Source: Nymphaea colorata (taxonomy: Eukaryota; Streptophyta; Magnoliopsida; Nymphaeales; Nymphaeaceae). Taken from it: 64,000 bases of DNA. Every line of letters starts with the position of its first letter. The stretch's first letter is position 1. Positions 54,468 to 64,000 of the stretch are shown piece by piece. Made by a program: the position numbers and the translations under genes. The stretch is from the NCBI RefSeq assembly GCF_008831285.2, contig NC_045151.1, positions 1,855,544 to 1,919,543 of the forward strand, in the 5' to 3' direction. Below the pieces are notes generated by a model that ran no database searches, was not told where the DNA came from, and saw nothing but the letters and a program-made list of their open reading frames with translations.

Positions 54468-57290
54468 GAAATATTCAAAATTTTATTACATGAGCATGCA
54501 TTCATATAGGATGTATGTTAAAAACTATTTGTCTGTGTGTTTAGATGTATTTCCATATTATCATCCTTTTACTAACTTTTGCAGTGTACCCATGTGTACA
54601 TAAATGACATAAATAGGCTCTGGAAGCACCAACAGTCCAGCAGCAGTCAATATAAAATGTCTTTCACTGTTCTGTTTCTTAAGGGATGTCTATTAAGTGA
54701 ATAAGCAACATGGAAACAAACTAGTTTAGGATCAACTTCAGCCCCATCAAATTAACTCCCAGAGCCTCACCACTGAAACACTGAAAAATATCTGTTTTAA
54801 TTAAAACAATGTATTGATTATACAACCTTTTTCATGTCCAAGTCAAACAGACAATTAAAATTTGAAACCCGTAAATATATACCACAGAAGAATAAGGATT
54901 TATGAAGCTTTAGATTCAAAAGAAATACAGAATTCTTTCATATTTATAAAGAGCCAGTTGTCCTGCTCCTGTAGCAGCCCATGGATTAGAAAGAAACATG
55001 AAGAGTTACTTGTTACGCTTCTGGTAAATCAAAACCAAAAGCCAAACTCGTATTTTCTAATAAAAGAGCCATTTTAGGGGATTCAACATACAGGATGTCC
55101 AAAAGTTAACAAAGTTGTACCTTGCTGGATTCAAAGCCCACATAATGCTAAGATTTTCCTGCTATGCCACAAGGAAACAGCATTTTGGTTGCATGTTCAT
55201 ATGACAACAAACATGTTCAGACACATGGACTTAGCTGCCAACATAATTTTTCTTTCCTTTCTAATAATCTAAACTAATTTCTTTAGAATTTAATTTTTTT
55301 ACTGTTACAATAACAAAAATGGTTTCTTATTCATTAAAGAAATAGATCCTAAAACAAAGAAGAAAAGAAGTTGCAAATTCAGCCCACAAATTTGACATCA
55401 TTGGGGGTGCTCTCATTCATTATGCAGTATGTAAAGTAGACTGGGATATCTAAAGGTCTTAAACCCGCCACGACTGTGGATCCACCCTCAACTGTCCTGT
55501 ATGTGTTGGTTTTCTTCATTAACCGAAAAAGGAAAACCTTTTTTCGATTCCATAATCCACAACTCCAAGGAAAAAAAAGGAGTTCAACAAAACAATAAAA
55601 TAATAATAATAATAATGATATACATGTGCCAACCAACAGAATAGACACAAATCCATTTCAAGAAAACCTCACCTTCTCTATAAAGGTGAGACCCCAATGA
55701 AGTAGGGCCGCCTTTTGGGTCCTTCCCATCCCACTGCCATTGTGATTCTGACTTTAAGGGAGCATAACGCTGTTCTGCTTCTAACTGTATTGCATCCGAT
55801 CTTCCTGCATATGGCTCCAAGCCAGGATTGTGATGCATCCTTTGCACAGCCATGTGTTGCATCTGAGCAGCTACCAATTGGTTGACATCTGAACGGGCAT
55901 AATGGTCTTGGTGCCTCATTTTCCTGACAGTAGAAGGCTAAAATGAAGAAGTATATTCCATAAAACTCCAATAATCAAAAGCAAGAATGTCCATCAGTAC
56001 ACAAAAAGACAAGAAGAGTAGAAGACGCAGATAGTGACGAGTGATAGAAAGAAGAAAATAAATAATTGCACTTTCACTTTGCAGTCATTCCAGCTAAATT
56101 TTTCTTTCAAAGCCTGCTCAAAAGAACTAGAAATTCCTCTTTCCATTCATACCTCTTACTGAGGGTATTTGCCCTAGGAGATGGGAAAAAATTGAAACTT
56201 GAAACCTTTAACTGGAAAAAACACATTGGAATATCTCCAAAAGGAGAAGTTGCCTATGATACTGAAAATAAACATATGTTCCAACAATACTGAAAATAAT
56301 ACCCATGTTAAGATTATTACGAACTACAATATCATCATCTTAACGTATTTTTCTTTTCCTCTTCCAAATTGTAATAAAGTGACAAAATTGAGTCCTTCTC
56401 CTAACTAGCGTTCTGCTTTTACTCTTGAATTGTTCTGAGATCTCGAGCAAAATCCACTGTTTAACGCCTATGCAAGACACGGCTGTTGAACTTGCAGGGA
56501 TTTAATGACCCCAAGTTGACCCTCATAAATACGCACATTTTCTTTAAAAGTCAATCGATAAAAAGAGGGCATAAGATACAAACGTTTAGAAAAATGTTCT
56601 TAGCAGCAGCTAAGCAAATCGAGAAGTGATGGCAAATTCGGTAAAGGCATAAGAAATGACGCTATAATCATATAATCATGCATGACGGTATATAGACTAA
56701 CAAAACCAGTCGGAGAAATGTACTCAAATCTTTTAGTACTCAAAGCACGACACACAGTCATCATCAACTGCCGAAAAGATTAATAGTGAGGCGCCTACTA
56801 ATAGACAACAGGGAACAAATGGCATAGAAATTGTCTAAGATTCCTGGGGAACCGAACAGGTTAGTCACGATTTTCGCCAATAACAAGCAAGAAATAAGTT
56901 AACACCGACGGAAAACCCACAAAAATATGCGAAGGGATGTCTCAGCAAGAAGTGACCATGCGTGACTCTGACTACCTGGTACAGACCGCGCCGAGATTAA
57001 GACACCAAGCTAAGCGCTCAACTCAAAGTATTGAATGCATCTGCTCCTTCCTCTCAAAGACCGAACCCTATTACACATACAATTCAGAAACCCCTAATTC
57101 AGCCACGCCAAGACAAATTGGACCAAAATTTCCGTTCAAATGATACCAGTAGAAAAAGAGGTGAAAGGGAATAGTGATCAAGGAAAAAAATGAAAGAAGT
57201 TAGAGACGTTACCTGAACCCTTGGAAGCTCTGGTAGTCCAAGTTCAGCAAATGGCGGACAAGGTGAAGACAGGCATTGATTTCCTTTAAC
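52260..57290 (-). CDS. Conserved plant protein of unknown function, coiled-coil type (spliced)
   Basis: Coding exons on the minus strand: 55919-55673, 53029-52785 and 52616-52260, with donors GTGAGG and GTTTCA and acceptors CCCAG and TTATAG; phases join correctly to give 282 residues. Exon 1 starts MRHQDHYARSDVNQLVAAQM and has a Met/Gln/His-rich N-terminus, then QWQWDGKDPKGGPTSL. Exon 2 is acidic and helical (EQDMEIGYEEAQLPETLEAL then QKFMDETLRLTTEQQDAEK). Exon 3 continues the helix (MREIDEQYQAKLSTIWARHR, NQLEDLIRREAQLRHQQYQ) and ends in a Gly/Tyr/Pro-rich disordered tail with PRYY at the C-terminus. An AG acceptor lies 4 bases before the ATG, implying a 5'-UTR exon at about 57213-57290 (donor GTAACG) and a 1.3-kb leader intron. 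I recall the layout as that of an uncharacterised plant family. The function is not known to me; the helix suggests oligomerisation. Confidence 0.75.
52656..52714. repeat. (CT)n and poly-C run in intron 2 of the intact gene
   Basis: About 20 CT dinucleotides followed by about 19 consecutive C on the plus strand, lying within the intron between exons 2 and 3. Confidence 0.95.
53030..55672 (-). other. Intron 1 of the intact gene
   Basis: 2.6 kb between the donor GTGAGG and the acceptor CCCAG. Holds an (AT)n run at 54429-54462. No TE protein or nested gene recognised. Confidence 0.6.
54429..54462. repeat. (AT)n microsatellite
   Basis: About 34 bp of AT dinucleotides inside intron 1. Confidence 0.9.
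57213..57290 (-). promoter_or_regulatory. Inferred 5'-UTR exon of the intact gene
   Basis: The minus-strand sequence ends CAAGGGTTCAG followed by GTAACG, a good donor, and pairs with the acceptor CTACTGTCAG just before the ATG at 55919. The upstream limit (transcription start) is a guess. Confidence 0.5.
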
Positions 57291-57581
57291 AAAAGAGAAA
57301 GACAGAGAGAGATGCCTTATGCCTTGGTGGGCAACGGCGGAAAAGCAACGCGCGATAATTCAAGAATCAGCAAGGACGAAGGCAGAAAGGCGCCGCCGAG
57401 GGCTGCTGGTGGTAGCCCTCATTGTGGAATTACTCCCTCATTTGTAACTAATTCACAAATTCATCCCCGTTTTTATTGATATTCATAAGTTCACCCTTCT
57501 TTTCATGCCTTTTTCTATGTACTGGTTTCAAAATTAATTTGTGGAGGTGGGAAAGAAGATTATAATCCCAATGGCCCCTTA

Positions 57582-58125
57582 TAGGGGTGAACAACGAGTC
57601 GAGCTACGACTCGTTAAAGCTCGCTTGTGAACGAGTTCGACACGATCATTTGCTTAACAAGTCAAACTCGAGTTCATGAGTTGACTCGTTCAAATAATCG
57701 AGTTGAATTCAAGCTTAACACGTAACTACCAAGTCAAGCTCGAACCTTAATCAAATTTGTTGAGTCTTAATCAAGTCGATATATTCAAAAGAGTTTACGA
57801 GTTTGTCGAGCCTTAATCGAGTCGAGTTCGAGCTCAATACGTAACGATGAATATCAATTCTATTCAAATTAGTTTGTCGAGCTTTAATCAAGTTGTGCTC
57901 GAACTCAACATGTAACTATGAATATCAATTCTATTCAAATGAGTTTGTCGAGCTTTAATCGAGTCGAGCTCGAGCTCAACAAGTAATTGTCGAGCCGAGC
58001 TCGAGCTGCTTCCCTCGATCTATTCTCAAGCTTGAGTCGAGCCGAGTCGAGCTCGAGGTTTCATTAGTCAAGCCGAGCTCTAGCTGAACTGAACTCGGGC
58101 TCAACTCGACTCATGTTCACCCCTA
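57582..58125. mobile_element. hAT-like MITE, GAGCTCGA family, copy E, well preserved
   Basis: Perfect 12-bp terminal inverted repeat TAGGGGTGAACA (57582-57593) and TGTTCACCCCTA (58114-58125). Perfect 8-bp flanking duplication GCCCCTTA at 57574-57581 and 58126-58133. The 544-bp interior is almost entirely GAGCTCGA, CGAGTCGAGC, TTAATCGAGTC and TTTGTCGAGC words, including a tandem pair of about 85 bp (ATGAATATCAATTCTATTC twice, about 57847 and 57920). No transposase. It sits about 290 bp upstream of the inferred transcription start of the minus-strand gene. Confidence 0.85.
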
Positions 58126-58133
58126 GCCCCTTA

Positions 58134-59018
58134 TCCCCAACCCTAGAGTCCTGTATTGTGTCAACGTCTGGTATATTTGTGTTAGTGTCTGGTATGGTAT
58201 GAGTTGTTGGCCCTACCCATAGTTGTATTTGTGTCTGGTATGTGTTTTGTGTTGTGTAGGTGTTTGATGGGGTTGAGTCTGGTGTATATCAACCGTGGAC
58301 GATTTGGGTTTCATATCTATGTCATAGTGAAACAAAAAAAATACGACCACAAGCATAATTCATGTCTACACAAGTACATTTAACACAACAAATCACACTT
58401 GAATATTATTTCATAATCAACAAAATCTAAAGCATTTCCATGAAAACATCCAAGAAAAGCAAAATTTCATAGAACTTAATTCCAAGGAAAGCATTGTGGA
58501 TGGAAACATAGGAATGTTATTTGTGACAAAATATTCACCTTAAGTCTAAGTTGAGATGTTTATGATGCTAATAGGATGGCCGTGTAAGTCACATAACCGT
58601 GTAATGTATAAATTGACAACACCACCATTTTGCATCTGAACTTTATTTCCTGAAGAAGTAGACAAACTATGATGTATGAAACAAACTTTCTCTTAATCTT
58701 CACACACAGTTTTTGGCATCTAGTAAACCACAATGTATAGAAATGCATTGTCCAAAATCCATAGCATCGTTAAACTCTTGTAGTGATCTGTAGACAAGAA
58801 AGGTATCACATGTATTTAGAAATGGTTCCATTAGAAAGTGAGCATCGAGTTGGCCGTTGAGCATGAACTATGTTGTTTTATGTGCTTTTGATATCACCCA
58901 AAATTTTTTCAAAAGACAGTACTGCATTTATTTGTACTGATTTAGGTTATTTCAATCGTTTTTACAGCGATTTGGATCTAATTTTGGACCTTGGGCCCAA
59001 TCTCATCACAAAACAGGC
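58134..59018. other. Spacer, nothing recognised
   Basis: Contains repeated GTGTCTGGTATG-type words at 58165-58250 and otherwise no supportable feature. Confidence 0.4.
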
Positions 59019-59268
59019 CTATAGATCTAAATCCAAATCTTAAGCCTAGATTCAAATCAGACTTTTATATCCATATCCAAATCCAAATTTTGACCCTAAA
59101 TCCAAAATAGACCTTTATATCCATGTCCAAATTCATATCTCGACCCTAGATCCAAAACAAACCTCTAGAACCATATCTGAATCCAAATGCTAGGTTTAGA
59201 TCCAAAATTCAACTTTAGATCCATATTTGAATCCAAATTCACACCCTATATCCAAAATTCACACCTTG
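59019..59268. repeat. 50-bp minisatellite, five units
   Basis: Units start at 59019, 59069, 59119, 59169 and 59219, each exactly 50 bp. Unit features are ATCCATATCCAAATCCAAAT, GACCCTA, and AATCCAAAATAGACCTTT with variants. Identity between units is moderate. Related ATCCAAAT words continue irregularly to about 59430. Confidence 0.75.
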
Positions 59269-60971
59269 CTCTGAAATACGAAGCTAAAGTCTATGATTGA
59301 GTCCAACAAACGAAATCAAGTCCAAATTAGGAAAATGGATCCATAAAGCAGCTCTTGGGTCCAAATTAGATCTAAAACTAAAGTTTGGATCCAAATCAAG
59401 TATTCCAACTCAAAATTTAAAGTCGAGATCAAAATAACAATTTCCAACCCTATTTAGCGCCCCATTCGCATGCAAACCTCCCATTTGTTTTGCGTCCCAA
59501 TCTCTTGTGCAAATCGCCCTAAACAACCCCAGATTCTTTTTAGTTTTTTTACAAAGAAACCATTTTGCCCTTCAAAATATACATTAAATTTTTTTTTTTT
59601 AAATTTGAGCCCACCTTGGAAGGCTAGGAAAGCAAAAGCCCCCTTATTGGCCTATTTTTGAGCCAATAAAGGGGCACTTTTCCCCCACCCGCATGCCCTG
59701 GCCAGGGCGCACAGCAGCGCCTAGGGATTGTCGCGTGTGATGACCATGCGCGACAGCGCCTGGCGCGGCTGCTCCATGCGAGAGTGGTCGAGGCAGGTGC
59801 AGGCCCTCTTTTGGTTACCACACATTTGGAGGCTGTTTTGGGCATGTTGGGTGGGCATTAGCACTTTCAACACCCCTTGAATGATTTTTGCAAGGCTAAG
59901 AGTCAATCCCCTTTGGTCAAGGCTTATTTAAAAAAAATTCAAAAAAAATAAAATTAGCATGAAATTTTTGTTAAATTAAAAAACATCAAATCTTGAGTTT
60001 TGGCTCCAAAACTCTCCAAAAATATCTTTCCAAATTTTTCTGTCTTGACATGAACTAACCCTTGAAGAACTTCTAGAGCTTTTCCATTTGAGATTTTGGG
60101 AGTTCTTCTCTTAGCTCTCTCCAATTCTCTTCTTGTTCTCCTCCTCTCCAATCTTGGGTGCAAGCTTCTTCCTCAAACTTCTACTCTTCAAACGAGCATG
60201 ATAGACCTCTTAGGGAGACATCCTCAATACTTTGGAGGCTCACTTGGGGAGGATTCAAGATCATCTAGAGAAGAAGATTTTTTCCCTCTAACCAGCCCAC
60301 TTAGACGTATGTAGTCAATATCTCTATTTGCTTTTTCTTTCTTCATCTCTCCATGACCATATAAGATAGCTCTAAAAATTTCTTTCTAGAGTCAAAATTT
60401 ACTCTTGAATGCACCGAGAGCATAAGCAAGGTGTATGACCCACGATTTCACTTTCCTTATTTATTTAGAAACCATTAAAAATGGTAGATTAAATGATTGA
60501 AACTGTCAATTTCTACATAAAGAGAATAGTTATGGAAAGAAATGAAGGGTTTACTAAAAGAAACGAGAAAGGAAACTGAAAGATCTTTTCTTTTCTTGTG
60601 AGAAACTGAAACAAAATTCGTATGGAAAGGAGGGAGGACTTGTAGAGGGTGTATTTAACTCCATTTTACAGCAATTGACACTCTTTTTACTGCAGCACTA
60701 GAGGAACGTCCAATAGCAGGAATAAAGAAACTGAGACCGAGAAAGTGAAGGAGGGAGAAGGGTTTTCAATTCTGCTCTTTTCTTGGAGAAGATCAAAGAA
60801 AGGGGCTGCGGAAGAGAAACAAGAAGACAGTTGACGGATTTTGATTTTAAAGGTATGGGGATATTCGGTGATGAATGTAGCATGAAGCCCTTGTATTTTG
60901 ATTTCTTATAGACAGGTATGCATGTGAATCTATGTATCTATATGCCTAGAAAGAAATAGACGCGTGAGGGT
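59269..60971. other. Spacer, possibly decayed LTR sequence
   Basis: 59600-60300 has a GC-richer stretch and a plus-strand frame (60096-60314) but no domain. It could include lost 5' LTR sequence of the gypsy element that follows, but it shows no visible match to the 3' LTR. Confidence 0.35.
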
Positions 60972-61899
60972 GAGCCTGAGAGTGGTTTTCGTGAGAGACA
61001 CTAGATGATGTCTAGTGATGATAAACCCTCACATTCGAATTTGGTGGGTGAAACGTGGATTGTGTATGCATTGGTATATGCGAGTGCGAGCTGTTGTTTT
61101 GCCCAGTTTTTGGTTACATCTCGAGAGATAGAGGTGCGCTTGAGCTCACTATTAACGCACACTCTTCTGTCTGCACTGGAGGACCCACAGGGTAGTGGGT
61201 GGCACAAGGGCCCGAGATTTGTTGTTTCTGTTGGAGAGCAAGGTGTCTCCTGGTCCCTCAATCCGGGTGCTGCTGCAGCGGCGATCTGGGATATCTTAGG
61301 AGGCTTCACTGTAGGTTACCCTCGATCTGTTGGATTGTCTGGTGAATATATGTTCTGTTATGCCTATGAGTTGTGCCCACGGGGATTTCTGTTGTTGTTC
61401 GGCATCATAACCATACCCATTGTAATGATAGGCCACGGTTGGAAGTCTACAAAAATTTTGGAGGTTTTGTACACCTCGCTTTTGATAATGTGATGTAACT
61501 CTAATATGGGTTAAGATTTGGAGCCTTATAGTTATGATTCATATGACCCTTATATGAATTTGTTTTACAAAATCAAATATTATTTTGTTGGCTTATGTTC
61601 CATTCATGGTTGGATTTTTTCGTACTCAGAAGAATTTTAACCCTTCTTTCTATCTCTACAGGTAGTTCTTGGTAGATTATGGCTCATGGTATGACGACCT
61701 CAGTCTTGTGATGGACGGACATTGGCAGCCTGGACACTGCGTCGATTTTGGGCTCGGCGTTTATTTTAGTTGTTTGGGTCCAAGTGTTTTACTTTTAATA
61801 CAGTGTATTTGATTTGGTTTTGGTCATGACTCAATGTTACTTCCGCTATTATTTATACAAAGAAAAAAAAATTGGTGTCAAAAAAATTGGGTCGTGACA
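60972..61899 (+). repeat. 5' LTR of the gypsy element, apparently 5'-truncated
   Basis: Ends GTCGTGACA. The expected TGTCA... start is not found near 60972; about 810 bp that precede the shared part in the 3' LTR have no visible counterpart here. The 162-codon frame at 61005-61493 is LTR sequence with no recognised domain. Confidence 0.6.
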
Positions 61900-61903
61900 A
61901 CTT

Positions 61904-61915
61904 TGGTATCGGAGC
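61904..61915 (+). promoter_or_regulatory. Primer-binding site of the gypsy element
   Basis: TGGTATCGGAGC, the form of initiator-methionine site common in plant gypsy elements, 4 bases after the LTR end. Confidence 0.7.
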
Positions 61916-62372
61916 ACAGTATCTGGAGTCCATGTCCAATGCCAATGTCGATCACAAGTAGAGGAAAGGTCATCCAAGCCTGTTGGAGATGAGTGTTTTT
62001 TATTTATTGGGAATATTGAGTTTTAAAGTTTTATAGTAGTCCTAACAGATGGCTTTACTTATGAATACAATTGTTATATTTTGTTTTCCTCCGTGCGGTG
62101 TAGTTTCAATGACACGCACTAGAGGAGGGAGTGTTAGTGGAAGAGACGAAACTCCTCACAAAATCAGGAGCCGAAACGTCGAAATTCATCATACTGGACC
62201 TAGGACGCCTGTTGGAAACATCCAACAATAGCAAGTGTTCATTATGAACACTTTGCATATGATTACGAGGTTGATGCATGGCCTGGTGTAGACACTTCCT
62301 TCAGGAGGAACTAGTACAGATACAAACGGGACAACGAATGGTGATGCAAGGGACGTAACTCGCCAACAGTTT

Positions 62373-62815
62373 ATGAGTTTGCATCCTCCAAAGTTTCATG
62401 GGAAAGGCACTGCTGACGATGCAGAAGAGTGGATAAAAGAAACTGAGAATATCTTTACCACTCTGGACGTGCCTGACAACAAGAAGGTTCGATATGGCAC
62501 CTTTATGCTAAAAGGAGATGTTGAGGAATTGTGGCAAACACAACGTGAAGTGAAGTTCGCAAATCACGAAACGACTTGGGGAGAATTCAAGGAAACCTTC
62601 ACACATGCTTACATCCCAGCCTTCACACAAAAAAAATGCATGTAAGAATTTTTGGAGCTTTAACAGAAGAGTATGAGTCTACACGAATATGTCGTCAAAT
62701 TCACACGTGGAAGTGTACTGCCCCCATGTGTATACTGCTGATGCGGACAGAGCAAATAAGTTCAGTAGAAGACTTAAAAACGGATTGCAGAACAAAGTAA
62801 TGGGTAGTCGAATGA
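62373..62815 (+). pseudogene. Gypsy gag fragment
   Basis: The frame reads SLHPPKFHGKGTADDAEEWI then ENIFTTLDVPDNKKVRYGTF, MLKGDVEELWQTQREVKF and TTWGEFKETFTHAYIPAF. This matches the retrotransposon gag domain (PPKFDG...EEWL...F.v......kv.fA...L.g.A..WW...........W..F...F...Y.P). After an A run near 62630 the frame shifts; the continuation reads YCPHVYTADADRANKFSRRL then KNGLQNKVM. The zinc knuckle and everything after it are missing. Confidence 0.7.
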
Positions 62816-62900
62816 ACTACAAAAAAAAATTATACTAGAACCCGCACGGAGGGTCTGGCCACAGAAATTTATATACGAAATGCCAGTGGGAAGACCCTGC

Positions 62901-62931
62901 TGTCATCCCGAACCTAATACATCTTCAAATG

Positions 62932-62962
<31 letters not shown>

Positions 62963-64000
62963 CAACAGTCTAGAACGTTGTCGACAGAGGGCATGGCTTG
63001 CTCTGCTCGATTTAGGGTAACCCCAAAATCAGCAAACGAATAAGGGAAAAAGGGGAGGAAAGACCTCGTGCTCCCAATACTGGAAAACCAGCCATTTTCC
63101 TCACGCTGGTGGTAGAGAGGCGTTTTAGGCAAAGCTGAAATGCAGCGTCCTCCTCCTGTCGTTCCTCTGTGCTGAAAGAACGAGAACAGAGGAGGCGGCG
63201 GCGACTGAAAGCATGCGTCGGTTGGTAGGTACAACAGCAGAACGCCCGAACATAGGGAGCTATTGAGGTTTCCTGTTGCCTTCTCTTCTCCACGTCGCGG
63301 AAGGCCAGAGAGGAAGACAGACGCCCTTTTTGGTTCGGTTCCTCCTTGATGATCGGTGGGAGCTCCACCGCTAGACGAACAGAAGGCGAGGGAGGGTTTC
63401 TTGCAAAGAGAGAGAAAATCGGGCGAGGAAATGAGAAAAATCTAGGGTTCGACCTAATTTATATCAAGTTTAGGAATTTTCAAAATTAGTCTACCTTATT
63501 AGTAAAATTCATGGATAAGCTGTTTTGAGAATAATTAGAGGAGGTAAGCCACGTTTTGAGAATTTAAATATAAATTCTTTGTTTCCAAATGATAATTATT
63601 ATGTTATTATTTGAGATTTCTGGATGTGATATTCCTTGCTGGGTTGTTCTAATTTGCTTCGTTTGCCATTAAGTTAAGTTAGAAAATGGCTTATTGATTC
63701 TGACTGGGAAACCGAGCCTAAGGGTGGTTTTCGTGAGAGACACTAGACGATGTCTAGTGATGATAAACCCTCACATTCGAATTTCGTGGGCGAAACGTGG
63801 ACTGTGTATGCATCGATATATGTGATTTTTCAATTTTTAGTTTCGTCCCGGGAGGCAGTGATGCGCTTGAGCTCACTATTGACGCACACTCCTCTGTCTG
63901 CACTGGAGGGCCCACAGGGTATTGGGCAGCACAAGGGCCCGGGATTTTGTTGTTTCTGTTGGAGAACAAGGCGTCTCCTGGTCCCTCACCCCGGGTTCTT
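62901..64000 (+). repeat. 3' LTR of the gypsy element, partial
   Basis: Starts TGTCATCCCGAACC after a purine stretch (GTGGGAAGA). Includes a (GA)n run at 62937-62962, and from 63712 is homologous to the 5' LTR. The window ends before its 3' end. The first 800 bp are assigned by inference. Confidence 0.5.
62937..62962. repeat. (GA)n microsatellite
   Basis: About 13 GA dinucleotides. Confidence 0.9.

Larger units (their letters stand above)
60972..64000 (+). mobile_element. Ty3/gypsy LTR retrotransposon, internally deleted, runs off the window
   Basis: 60972-61270 is closely repeated at 63712-64000 (TGGTTTTCGTGAGAGACACT, CTAGTGATGATAAACCCTCA and on). The first copy continues to GGGTCGTGACA at 61899, a typical gypsy LTR end, followed by a TTTGGTATCGGAGC primer-binding site. 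A gag remnant follows at 62373-62815, then directly TGTCATCCCGAACC at 62901, a plausible 3' LTR start. The 1-kb internal region has no protease, reverse transcriptase or integrase. Confidence 0.65.

Noticed and set aside
59624-59845. GC-rich minus-strand open frame
   Set aside because: No recognisable domain; probably decayed LTR or spacer sequence.
61005-61493. 162-codon open frame with membrane-like C-terminus
   Set aside because: It lies within the gypsy LTR and part of the sequence recurs in the second LTR, where the frame is not kept.

Overview
The window looks like nuclear DNA of a flowering plant. It is AT-rich, has long intergenic spacers, spliced genes with GT/AG introns, many dinucleotide microsatellites and a dense load of plant-type retroelements (Ty1/copia, Ty3/gypsy, an L1-type LINE) and short terminal-inverted-repeat DNA elements. 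The species cannot be named from the sequence alone. I saw no bacterial, organellar, tRNA, rRNA or CRISPR feature.

Host genes are few. The only one that reads as intact is on the minus strand at 52260-57290: three coding exons plus a 5'-UTR exon with a leader intron in front of the ATG. It encodes a predicted 282-residue coiled-coil-type plant protein of unknown function. At 17208-17606 lie the first two exons of a 26S proteasome ATPase subunit RPT5 gene; the AAA+ part is missing. Around 5950-6040 on the minus strand is a possible leucine-rich-repeat receptor-kinase exon remnant.

Layout. 1-8.7 kb: mostly unannotatable AT-rich spacer, an 86-bp tandem duplication and microsatellites. 8.8-12.4 kb: a cluster of small elements (hAT-like copy with target-site duplication, Harbinger-like candidate, small LTR element carrying a Mutator-like MITE). 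13.4-16.4 kb: decayed copia fragments on both strands. 17-19.2 kb: RPT5 fragment and a GC-richer patch. 19.48-27.22 kb: a copia insertion with three LTRs and two internal units, bounded by a 5-bp target duplication. 27.2-32.3 kb: spacer with MITE-like repeats. 32.6-38.3 kb: a decayed LINE. 39-41 kb: hAT-like terminal fragment and spacer. 41.18-46.47 kb: a second copia insertion on the minus strand, also with three LTRs. 47-49.3 kb: hAT-like elements, one about 1.1 kb with a perfect 8-bp target duplication. 52.2-57.3 kb: the intact gene. 57.58-58.13 kb: a well-bounded hAT-like MITE just upstream of it. 59-59.3 kb: a 50-bp minisatellite. 60.97 kb to the end: a deleted Ty3/gypsy element whose 3' LTR runs off the window.

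Nothing here forms an operon or a multigene system. The most informative content is structural: two independent three-LTR copia insertions, a dispersed family of hAT-like elements built from GAGCTCGA-type repeats (two copies with target duplications), and several nested or truncated elements whose boundaries can be read at base resolution. I found no convincing evidence of a new biological system.
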